Shown piece after piece: positions 6,351-12,346 of a stretch of 12,346 bases of DNA. The DNA comes from Bacteroidaceae bacterium. GTDB taxonomy: Bacteria > Bacteroidota > Bacteroidia > Bacteroidales > Bacteroidaceae. The position numbers were made by a program, and so were the translations under genes. Where the stretch lies: contig JAFZKR010000107.1 of assembly GCA_017551845.1 (NCBI GenBank), forward strand, positions 1-12,346, in the 5' to 3' direction. Below the pieces are notes generated by a model that saw nothing but the letters and a program-made list of their open reading frames with translations, searched no databases and was not told where the DNA came from. How positions within the stretch are numbered: position 1 is the stretch's first letter; every line of letters begins with the position of its first letter.

Positions 6351-7496
6351 ATGACCAGAACATACGAGGAGATAAATGACAAGATCCGCAAGGGTAAGGC
6401 TGTGGTGATGACCGCCGAGGAGGTGTCAGAGATGGCGCGTACCATGTCGCCCAAGGAGATACTTGACAAGGTGGATGTAGTTACCACCGCCACATTCGGA
6501 GCCATGTGCTCAAGCGGTGCTTTCCTGAACTTCGGACATGCCACGCCTCCCATCAGGATGGAGAGGATAGAGATAAACGGAGTGTCTGTGAGCAGCGGTC
6601 TGGCAGCGGTTGACACTTTTGTGGGTGCTACTGACTGCAATGTGCAGAACCCCACCTACGGAGGTGCGCATATCATTCAGGAACTTATAGAGGGAAAGGA
6701 ACTTACGCTTGAGGCGTGGGGCAAAGGCACTGACTGCTATCCGCGCAAGCACATCAGGACAACCATCTCACTCGCTACCATCAACGAGGCCATCCTGATG
6801 AATCCGCGTAACGCTTATCAGAATTATAATGTGGCCGTGAACTCTACAGATCGTACGCTCTATACATATATGGGGACGTTGCTTCCTCACATGAAGAATG
6901 CTTCGTACAGTTCAGCCGGTGAGCTGTCACCGTTGCTTAATGACCCGGAATGCCGTACCATAGGACTGGGGACAAGGATATTCCTGGCAGGTGCAGTAGG
7001 TTACGTGGTTTGGAACGGCACGCAGTTCAATTGCTCTAAGCCTCTTAACGAGTATGGTGTGCCGATGGGCAATGCACGTACACTGGCTCTGATGGGAGAG
7101 ATGAGGGAAATGTCAAGTGAGTTCCTCCGAGGTGCCTATTTTGAGAAATACGGCGTGACGATGTACGTTGGAGTGGGGGTGCCTATTCCGTTGTTGGATG
7201 AGGATCTGGCTCACCGTGTGAGTATCCGCAACAACCAGATAGATACATTCATTGAGGATTACGGGCAGAAGGGTGACCTGATAGGCAAGGTCAACTATGA
7301 GCAACTCCGTTCCGGTGAGATAGAGTTCATGGGCAGGAAGATACATACGGCTCCTCTATCCAGTCTGAGCAAGGCACGTCGTATCGCAGCCGTTCTCAAG
7401 GGGTGGATAGAGAAGGGAGAGTTTGAATTGTCTGCGCCGGTGCGTCCCATGCCTGTCGGCACTTCGCTCAAGGGATTAAAAGAGATTAATCAGTAA
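6351..7496 (+). CDS. DUF39/HcyBio homocysteine biosynthesis protein
   Basis: This is a 381-aa protein from ATG 6351. An in-frame GTG at 6345 would add only two residues. It matches the DUF39 (HcyBio, COG1900) family: 'TYEEINDKIRKGKAVVMTAEE' at the N-terminus, 'VVTTATFGAMCSSGAFLNFGH' (Cys53), 'GAHIIQELIEGKELTLEAWGKGTDCYPRKH' (Cys129), 'GLGTRIFLAGAVGYVVWNGTQF' and 'SKARRIAAVLKGWIEKGEFELS'. The Methanosarcina homologue MA1821 is implicated in making homocysteine directly from aspartate semialdehyde with a reduced sulfur source, without O-acylhomoserine. Two conserved cysteines at nearly these positions are thought to handle sulfur, as I recall. Unlike MA1821 there is no C-terminal CBS pair; the protein ends after the core domain. 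The NIL-ferredoxin and UPF0280 genes follow at 11 and 9 base gaps, which strongly supports the role. No signal peptide is present, so it should be cytosolic. Confidence 0.9.
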   Translation: MTRTYEEINDKIRKGKAVVMTAEEVSEMARTMSPKEILDKVDVVTTATFGAMCSSGAFLNFGHATPPIRMERIEINGVSVSSGLAAVDTFVGATDCNVQNPTYGGAHIIQELIEGKELTLEAWGKGTDCYPRKHIRTTISLATINEAILMNPRNAYQNYNVAVNSTDRTLYTYMGTLLPHMKNASYSSAGELSPLLNDPECRTIGLGTRIFLAGAVGYVVWNGTQFNCSKPLNEYGVPMGNARTLALMGEMREMSSEFLRGAYFEKYGVTMYVGVGVPIPLLDEDLAHRVSIRNNQIDTFIEDYGQKGDLIGKVNYEQLRSGEIEFMGRKIHTAPLSSLSKARRIAAVLKGWIEKGEFELSAPVRPMPVGTSLKGLKEINQ

Positions 7497-7507
7497 ACCA
7501 GACTGCT

Positions 7508-7918
7508 ATGACAAAGAAAGTGGTTATATCGTTCCCAGACGGGGAGGCCAGCCGTCCTCTCATATATGAGCTGATTAAGAAATATGACATCATGGTCAGC
7601 ATCATCAAGGCAGACATTGACGGCGGCCGTCGGGGAAAGCTGGTTCTTGAACTTGATTCGGACTCTGACCATATTGCCCAGGCAATTGATTTCATGCAGG
7701 GAACCGGGGTGGATGTGAGTCCGTTGGAAAAGAAAATCACGTTTGATGATTCCAAATGTATCAGTTGCGGCGCATGTACGTCGGCCTGTCCCTCAGGAGC
7801 CCTGTCAATAGGTGCTCCGGACTGGAAGCTGCAGTTCCAGCCTGACAAGTGTGTGGTATGCAAGCTCTGCATCACGGCTTGCCCGCTCAAGCTGTTCCAC
7901 ATTGAATTTGCGGACTAA
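7508..7918 (+). CDS. NIL-domain 2x[4Fe-4S] ferredoxin (MA1822-like)
   Basis: This is a 136-aa protein. Residues 1-75 form a NIL-type ligand-binding fold (TKKVVISFPDGEASRPLIYELIKKY ... GGRRGKLVLELDSD). NIL domains are otherwise found on methionine ABC transporter ATPases and bind amino acids. Residues 80-134 hold two CxxCxxCxxxCP motifs (Cys84, 87, 90, 94 and Cys115, 118, 121, 125), enough for two [4Fe-4S] clusters. In methanogens the same fusion (MA1822) is encoded beside the DUF39 protein and is needed with it for homocysteine synthesis, presumably by supplying electrons for the sulfur transfer. It lies 11 bases after the DUF39 gene and 9 before the UPF0280 gene. It should be cytosolic and oxygen-sensitive. 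Confidence 0.92.
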   Translation: MTKKVVISFPDGEASRPLIYELIKKYDIMVSIIKADIDGGRRGKLVLELDSDSDHIAQAIDFMQGTGVDVSPLEKKITFDDSKCISCGACTSACPSGALSIGAPDWKLQFQPDKCVVCKLCITACPLKLFHIEFAD

Positions 7919-7927
7919 ACATATTAT

Positions 7928-8689
7928 ATGGAGTACAGGGAGCGCAGTTACCGCAGCCGTTTTTCAAATGATGGGAGACGTTGGTTCTGCGTAAGTTTCC
8001 TGGAATCGGATTTATGGATAGGAGTCGATAGCGGCTCCTATTCTGCGTCCATGGAGATCGGTGTTTACTCCATGCTGGTGGAGCTGCGACGTTCTATGGA
8101 TGCATATCTTCTTATGGATCACGCGTACAAAAGCGCTCTGACTCCATACGATGCAGGCCTTGAAGCACCTGTGATACTGAAGGAGATGTCAAAGGTAAGC
8201 CACAGGACAGGAATAGGGCCCATGAGTGCTGTGGCTGGGGCTGTGGCTCTTCATGTGGCTGATTACATCAAAGGGCAATATGAGGTTGACGAGGTGATAG
8301 TGGAGAACGGCGGTGATATTTACGCTCGGGCACACAGTGATATGGACATTGCCGTATTTGCCGGCGAGTCACCTCTCTCCGAAAAGACAGGGCTGCATAT
8401 TCCGGCCGCCAGTTTTCCGCTTGGAATATGCACCTCAAGCGGAACTGTGGGTCCCTCGCTCAGTCTGGGCCGTGCCGACGCAGTGATGATTGTTTGCAAG
8501 GATGTCCTTCTGGCCGACAGCTATGCCACCGCTATGGCTAACAGAATCAGGTCAGTCAACGATCTGCAGCCCGTTATTGAGCTTATCACCGACACTCCTG
8601 ACATACTGGGTGCTATAGCGATAAAGGATGACCGGATGGCGGTGTCCGGTGAGTTTGAACTCAGGTTGTTCAGGGACAAAAAGAGTTAG
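7928..8689 (+). CDS. UPF0280/COG2122 family protein (MA1715-like)
   Basis: This is a 253-aa protein with an ApbE-like fold family pattern: 'YRERSYRSRF' and 'ESDLWIGV' at the N-terminus, 'RTGIGPMSAVAGAVALHVADY' (93-113), 'VIVENGGDIYARA' (123-135), 'GICTSSGTVGPSLSLGRADAVMIV' (167-189) and 'LLADSYATAMANRI'. The VENGGDI and ADxxATAxAN motifs recall flavin transferase ApbE, but the family is distinct. The methanogen homologue MA1715 has been linked genetically to homocysteine synthesis, apparently helping to deliver sulfur when sulfide is scarce; this is from memory of the family literature. Cys168 lies in the conserved GxCTSSG loop and could carry sulfur, which is an inference. It is the last gene of the run: a perfect -7 box for GH115 follows, and no clear terminator separates them. 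Confidence 0.88.
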   Translation: MEYRERSYRSRFSNDGRRWFCVSFLESDLWIGVDSGSYSASMEIGVYSMLVELRRSMDAYLLMDHAYKSALTPYDAGLEAPVILKEMSKVSHRTGIGPMSAVAGAVALHVADYIKGQYEVDEVIVENGGDIYARAHSDMDIAVFAGESPLSEKTGLHIPAASFPLGICTSSGTVGPSLSLGRADAVMIVCKDVLLADSYATAMANRIRSVNDLQPVIELITDTPDILGAIAIKDDRMAVSGEFELRLFRDKKS

Positions 8690-8707
8690 ATAATCATTTA
8701 TATTCGC

Positions 8708-8715
8708 TACATTTG
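8708..8715 (+). promoter_or_regulatory. -7 promoter box TACATTTG for the GH115 gene
   Basis: TACATTTG matches TAnnTTTG exactly, 39 bases before the ATG at 8755. A poor -33 match (TTAG, 8686-8689) lies 18 bases upstream. It implies a short leader and separate initiation for the glucuronidase gene, while read-through from the upstream run stays possible. Confidence 0.6.
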
Positions 8716-8754
8716 CATAACGGCAAGACAATACTAACGATTCAACCAAATATT

Positions 8755-11304
8755 ATGAGAAAAATTCTAATCATTTTCGGCGCATTGGCACTGCTGGCAA
8801 ATACTGCCAGGCCTGCCGATAACAAAGGCATTTCATTTAACGAACTGTCAGCTGACAGGTTTACTCTGATTGCAGACGGTAAGCCGGTACAGATTCTGGT
8901 CGATGAATCTGACAAGACAGGTGTACTGATTGCCCTCAAAGCTCTGCAGAAGGATTTTAAGGCTGTATCAGGGCAGGAGGCTCAGCTTATCTATGAGCCG
9001 GGACAGGGCAAACCCGTTATTGCGGGAACGATGGACAGTAAGTATATCGCACAGATTATCAAAGCTAAGAAGATTGATAAGAAGGAGCTTCAGGGCAAAC
9101 GCGAGAAGTATATAATGACCGTGATCGAGAATCCTATCAAGGGAGTTGATGAGGCTCTTGTCATTGCGGGCAGTGATATGCGTGGCACCATCTACGGTAT
9201 ATACGAGCTTTCGGAGCAGATAGGTGTTTCGCCCTGGTATTATTGGGCCGATGTACCCATTGAGCATAAGGATAACGTATCGCTGGCCAAGGGTACATAC
9301 ACCGCAGGTGAGCCTGCAGTTACTTATCGCGGCATTTTCCTGAACGATGAGGATCCGTGTCTTACCACATGGGTAAGGAACACTTTCGGTACACAGCGTG
9401 GTGGACATGAGTTCTATGCATGCTGCTTTGAACTGCTCCTTAGACTGCGTGCCAACTTTATGTGGCCTGCCATGTGGGGCTGGGCTTTCTATGCTGATGA
9501 TCCTGAAAACATAAAGACCGCCAATGATATGGGTATCATTATGGGTACCAGCCACCATGAGCCTATGGCACGCAACCATCAGGAGTGGGCACGTAACCCG
9601 CGTGCATACGGCGGCCAGTGGGATTATACCAAGAACAAGGAGGAACTGCAGCGTTTCTTCCGTGAAGGTGTGGAACGCGCCAAGGATACAGAAGACCTTA
9701 TTACCATAGGTATGCGCGGTGACGGTGATGCAGAACTCCGTGGCTCCGATGAGGATAACATGAAGATGCTGGAGGGCCTGTTTGCTGATCAGCGCCAGAT
9801 AATCAAGGAGGTGACGGGCAAACCCGCTGAGCAGCGTCCGCAGGTGTGGGCATTATATAAAGAGGTTCAAACTTATTACAACAAAGGCCTGCGTGTGCCT
9901 GATGATGTAATAATACTGCTTTCCGATGACAACTGGGGCGATATCCGCCGCCTTCCCAATGATGAGGAACGTAAGCGCAAAGGCGGGTGGGGTATGTACT
10001 ACCATGTAGATTATGTGGGTGCTCCGCGTAACTCCAAGTGGCTCAACATCACCCCTATACAGCACCTTTGGGAGCAGATGCAGCTCACTTATGATTATGG
10101 GGTTGACAAGATTTGGGTGCTCAACGTGGGTGACCTCAAGCCTATGGAGTATCCTATCACCCTGTTCCTTGATATGGCCTGGAACCCCACATCATTCACC
10201 GTTGACAACCTTCTTGACCATACTTATGAGTTCTGCCTGGAGTTCTTCGGTGAGGAGGAGGCTCAGGAGGCTGCCCGTATCCTGAACCTTTGCTGCAAGT
10301 ACAACGGCCGCATCAGTGCCGAGATGCTTGATGCGCGCCAGTACTACACACTTGAGACCGGCGAGTTTGAGCAGGTGTGCGATGATTACGCCCGTCTGGA
10401 GACCGAGGCCCTGCGCCAGTATCTGAAACTCAAGCCCGAGTATCGTGATGCTTACCAGCAGATAATCCTGTTCCCCGTACAGGCTATGGGCAATATCTAT
10501 GATATGTACTACTCACAGGCCATGAACCAGAAACTGGCCCGCAACAATGACCCTGCCGCCAACTACTGGGCTGAGCGTTGCGAGCGCGATTTCAAGCGTG
10601 ATGCCGAACTCTGCGCATATTATAACAAGGAGATGGCCGGCGGCAAGTGGAACGGCATGATGATACAGAAGCACATCGGATATACATCATGGAACGATAA
10701 TTTCCGTGCCGACACACAGCCCCGCGTTACCCGCGTTGAAAAGGGTGACAAGGAGGGCGGATATGTCTATACGCAGAAGGACGGTGTAGTAGCTATGGAG
10801 GCTGAGCATTTCTACAGCCAGAATGCAGTTACTGCCGGCTCGGCCAAGTGGACTACCATTCCATATATGGGACGCACACTCTCAGGTGTGACCCTCATGC
10901 CTTACAGCCAGCCCACCGACGGTGCTACAATGACCTACAAGTTCAATCTGACTGATGATGTGGATGCACTCTCTGCTGTCATTGCAGTGAATGCCACGCT
11001 TACTTTCAAGCGTCTGGAAGGTCACCGTTATATGGTCAGTCTGGATGGAGGTGATGAAGTGGAGGTCGTGTTCAACGAGCGTCTGAATGAGGACCAGCGG
11101 AACATCTACTCAGTCTATTATCCCACAGTGGCCACACGTGTTAAGGATGACCGTGTGCAACTTGGCAAGGCTGCCAAGGGTGAGCATACACTGACACTGC
11201 GTCCCATTGAGCCGGGAACGGTATTCGAGAAGATAGTGATTGACTGTGGAGGATATATCAAGAGTTTCCTCTTTATGCCTGAATCACCTTATGTGAGGGA
11301 GTGA
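8755..11304 (+). CDS. Secreted GH115 alpha-glucuronidase
   Basis: This is an 849-aa protein. The start at 8755 (MRKILIIFGALALLANTARPAD) gives a clean signal peptide and follows the -7 box. The frame is open to 8713 but that extension looks untranslated. Residues 22-180 form the N-terminal beta domain (ADGKPVQILVDES, GTIYGIYELSEQIGVSPWYYWADV). Residues about 185-480 form the catalytic barrel, with GH115 motifs YRGIFLNDEDP (191-201), RANFMWPAMWGWAF (232-245), MGTSHHEPMARN (263-274), ITIGMRGDGD (317-326), LLSDDNWGDIRRLP (388-401) and WVLNVGDLKPMEYP (454-467). A helical domain follows, and from about residue 680 a C-terminal beta domain (EAEHFYSQN). GH115 enzymes remove alpha-1,2-linked (4-O-methyl)glucuronic acid from xylan. 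The length is typical of Bacteroides homologues such as BoAgu115A. The enzyme should act in the periplasm or outside the cell. No SusC/SusD or xylanase neighbour is in view. Confidence 0.93.
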   Translation: MRKILIIFGALALLANTARPADNKGISFNELSADRFTLIADGKPVQILVDESDKTGVLIALKALQKDFKAVSGQEAQLIYEPGQGKPVIAGTMDSKYIAQIIKAKKIDKKELQGKREKYIMTVIENPIKGVDEALVIAGSDMRGTIYGIYELSEQIGVSPWYYWADVPIEHKDNVSLAKGTYTAGEPAVTYRGIFLNDEDPCLTTWVRNTFGTQRGGHEFYACCFELLLRLRANFMWPAMWGWAFYADDPENIKTANDMGIIMGTSHHEPMARNHQEWARNPRAYGGQWDYTKNKEELQRFFREGVERAKDTEDLITIGMRGDGDAELRGSDEDNMKMLEGLFADQRQIIKEVTGKPAEQRPQVWALYKEVQTYYNKGLRVPDDVIILLSDDNWGDIRRLPNDEERKRKGGWGMYYHVDYVGAPRNSKWLNITPIQHLWEQMQLTYDYGVDKIWVLNVGDLKPMEYPITLFLDMAWNPTSFTVDNLLDHTYEFCLEFFGEEEAQEAARILNLCCKYNGRISAEMLDARQYYTLETGEFEQVCDDYARLETEALRQYLKLKPEYRDAYQQIILFPVQAMGNIYDMYYSQAMNQKLARNNDPAANYWAERCERDFKRDAELCAYYNKEMAGGKWNGMMIQKHIGYTSWNDNFRADTQPRVTRVEKGDKEGGYVYTQKDGVVAMEAEHFYSQNAVTAGSAKWTTIPYMGRTLSGVTLMPYSQPTDGATMTYKFNLTDDVDALSAVIAVNATLTFKRLEGHRYMVSLDGGDEVEVVFNERLNEDQRNIYSVYYPTVATRVKDDRVQLGKAAKGEHTLTLRPIEPGTVFEKIVIDCGGYIKSFLFMPESPYVRE

Positions 11305-11317
11305 CGTTCCTACATGA

Positions 11318-11361
11318 AAAAATACAAGAGGCGGGATTTGTTTTCCGCCTCTTGTATTTTT
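11318..11361. terminator. Bidirectional intrinsic terminator
   Basis: A perfect 17-bp stem (11318-11334 with 11345-11361) with a 10-base loop (GATTTGTTTT) has a GC-rich core (AGAGGCGG/CCGCCTCT), and each arm ends in an A or T run. The U tract works on either strand. It is therefore placed to end both the GH115 gene (stop at 11304) and the converging Gly-rich gene (stop at 11386). Confidence 0.93.
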
Positions 11362-11385
11362 AATATGACTGTTCTTGGTATTATG

Positions 11386-12117
11386 TCAGAACCTGAGGTT
11401 TATCGCGGCACCCAGTGACAGGTTCTTGTCTCTGTCTATCAGGGCCGTGGGACCGAAATCGAACTGAATATGCTTTTCGACCTCCCTTATCTCCAATTGT
11501 TCATTGTATGTGTCCGCTATCCACCTCATACGTCCTCTTGCGGCACTTTTATTGATTGTTCCCAAACAGAAGAAGGTGCTTGCCGTGAGTCCTGCCGCAC
11601 CCGCTATTGTATATAGCTGGGGTGAAATCTTTTCCTCATCATCATATTTTGTCGCCGCCACAATGGTAAGCACGATTGAAGGCAGATAGAGCAGAATACC
11701 TACCGTCTCCTGCTTGTCGCCCTTCATGAACTGTTTGTGGGCACTCTCGTATGTACTGAAGAGCTCCTCGTTAAGGATATCCTTGAGTTCGTCCTCGCGG
11801 ATGGGGTTGTTGGCGAAACGGCCAGCAATGAAATAAAGGCTGCCGCCTGTGACCGTCAGCGGTATGGAATCATTGGGAACGTTATTGTAGGAACCGAAAC
11901 CGCCGAATCCTCCTCCTCCGCGGAATCCACCGCCTCCACGGCCGCCTCCGCCACCGAAGCCACCACCTCCACGGCCGCCACCGCCTCCGCCGAAGCCTCC
12001 TCCGCCACCGAAGCCGCCGCCTCCGCCACCGCCTCCGCCGCGCTGGGCAAAGGTTACGACAGAAACCAGCAGAATGAAGAACAGTGTAATGGCTCTCTTG
12101 AAAGAATGGTTGGTCAT
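11386..12117 (-). CDS. Gly-rich exported protein of unknown function
   Basis: This is a 243-aa protein. A signal peptide (residues 1-24, ITLFFILLVSVVTFA/Q) is followed by a Gly tract (27-75) broken only by Phe and Arg (GGGF, GRGG units). Next comes a soluble segment (residues 80-135) and two hydrophobic segments, about 139-156 (VGILLYLPSIVLTIVAAT) and 168-187 (LYTIAGAAGLTASTFFCLG). A C-terminal part (200-243) ends in the strand-like 'LSLGAAINLRF' with a terminal Phe, as in many outer-membrane proteins. I do not recognise a family. It lies 62 bases after the CotH-like gene on the same strand, so co-transcription is likely, and it ends at the shared terminator. Whether it sits in the inner membrane or associates with the outer membrane cannot be decided from sequence. 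The Gly/Phe composition resembles that of the 2772 protein and the CotH-like tail. Confidence 0.7.
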   Translation of the reverse strand: MTNHSFKRAITLFFILLVSVVTFAQRGGGGGGGGGFGGGGGFGGGGGGRGGGGFGGGGGRGGGGFRGGGGFGGFGSYNNVPNDSIPLTVTGGSLYFIAGRFANNPIREDELKDILNEELFSTYESAHKQFMKGDKQETVGILLYLPSIVLTIVAATKYDDEEKISPQLYTIAGAAGLTASTFFCLGTINKSAARGRMRWIADTYNEQLEIREVEKHIQFDFGPTALIDRDKNLSLGAAINLRF

Positions 12118-12179
12118 ATGGGGTAAAACGGTTAGTTTACTGATTATGATTTAGACTGCTATAAGCCCGTTTGGTTTAA

Positions 12180-12346
12180 TCAGTTTTTCCAGTTCCTGTC
12201 AAGGAATGCAATGCGGTCATGGAACCACTTCTTTAAAACTGTTATCTCCTCATCATAACTGGCTACAGTGTAGGCCGAGAACATACCAGCTGCACCACCA
12301 CCGCCAAAGCCTCCAAAACCGCCTCCTCCAGGGAATCCTCCACCAA
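12180..12346 (-). CDS. CotH kinase-like protein, C-terminal end (partial)
   Basis: The last 54 codons of a gene that enters from the right edge are visible, ending with TGA at 12182-12180. The peptide begins with a Gly/Phe tract (GGGFPGGGGFGGFGGGGG), then 'AAGMFSAYTVASYDEE', and ends with 'VLKKWFHDRIAFLDRNWKN'. The final pattern (LKkWfxxRiaFLDrnW) is typical of the C-terminal helix of CotH-family proteins, atypical protein kinases first known from spore coats and common as exported proteins in Bacteroidota. Gly-rich segments near the C-terminus also occur in that family. The catalytic region is outside the window, so the call rests on the tail alone. Confidence 0.6.
   Translation of the reverse strand, partial: GGGFPGGGGFGGFGGGGAAGMFSAYTVASYDEEITVLKKWFHDRIAFLDRNWKN

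Noticed and set aside
7486..7902. A 138-codon open frame on the - strand opposite the NIL-ferredoxin
   Set aside because: The + strand frame has two intact CxxCxxCxxxCP motifs and tight operon spacing. The antisense reading has no family features.
8968..9579. A 203-codon open frame on the - strand
   Set aside because: It lies wholly inside the GH115 gene, whose frame encodes clear family motifs. The antisense peptide has no recognisable domain and arises from the codon bias of the real gene.
11737..12126. A 129-codon + strand frame rich in Ala, Ser and Thr
   Set aside because: It is the complement of the Gly-codon repeats of the 11386-12117 gene; GGN repeats give GCN/TCN/ACN runs on the other strand. 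There is no start signal or separate evidence.

Overview
The window reads as chromosomal DNA of an anaerobic member of the Bacteroidales (Bacteroides/Prevotella/Muribaculaceae-like). The grounds are several upstream -7 boxes of the Bacteroidota type TAnnTTTG, few clear Shine-Dalgarno sequences, many exported proteins of Bacteroidota type (DUF3108, a DUF4412-like protein, a C11 lipoprotein, GH115) and an FeoB followed by the small Cys-rich FeoB-associated protein. The genus cannot be fixed from the sequence. There are no RNA genes, CRISPR arrays, insertion sequences or phage genes that I can see, and no gene-free stretch above 300 bases; the largest gap is 2628-2771.

Layout. (1) 1-321, + strand: the last 59 codons of FeoB and, overlapping its stop codon, a 47-aa Cys-rich membrane protein. 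(2) 364-1755, - strand: an Xaa-Pro aminopeptidase-like M24 protein. It converges on the Feo genes, and a hairpin region lies between them. (3) 1872-2627, + strand: a secreted DUF3108 protein. It is divergent from the aminopeptidase, and two back-to-back -7 boxes lie between them. (4) 2772-8689, + strand: six closely spaced genes that could form one transcript. The first three encode exported proteins: a Gly-rich DUF4412-like protein, a beta-helix protein and a C11 cysteine-peptidase lipoprotein. The last three encode a cytosolic set: a DUF39/HcyBio homocysteine synthase-type protein, a NIL-domain 2x[4Fe-4S] ferredoxin and a UPF0280/COG2122 protein. (5) 8755-11304, + strand: a secreted GH115 alpha-glucuronidase with its own promoter, closed by a perfect 17-bp stem terminator shared with the converging gene. 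(6) 11386-12346, - strand: a Gly-rich exported protein of unknown function, preceded by the 3' end of what looks like a CotH-kinase family gene that also carries a Gly-rich segment.

How the genes may work together. The 6351-8689 trio matches the set linked in methanogens (MA1821, MA1822 and MA1715 of Methanosarcina) to direct homocysteine formation from aspartate semialdehyde and a reduced sulfur donor. Finding all three adjacent suggests an acylation-independent route to methionine in this anaerobe. The three exported genes before it, and the Gly-rich/CotH-like pair at the right end, look like cell-surface or envelope components. Gly-Gly-Phe-rich tracts recur in three separate proteins (2772-3734, 11386-12117, 12180-12346). 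That recurrence is the least explained feature of the window. GH115 indicates use of glucuronoxylan side chains, but no SusC/SusD or other glycoside hydrolase is visible here.
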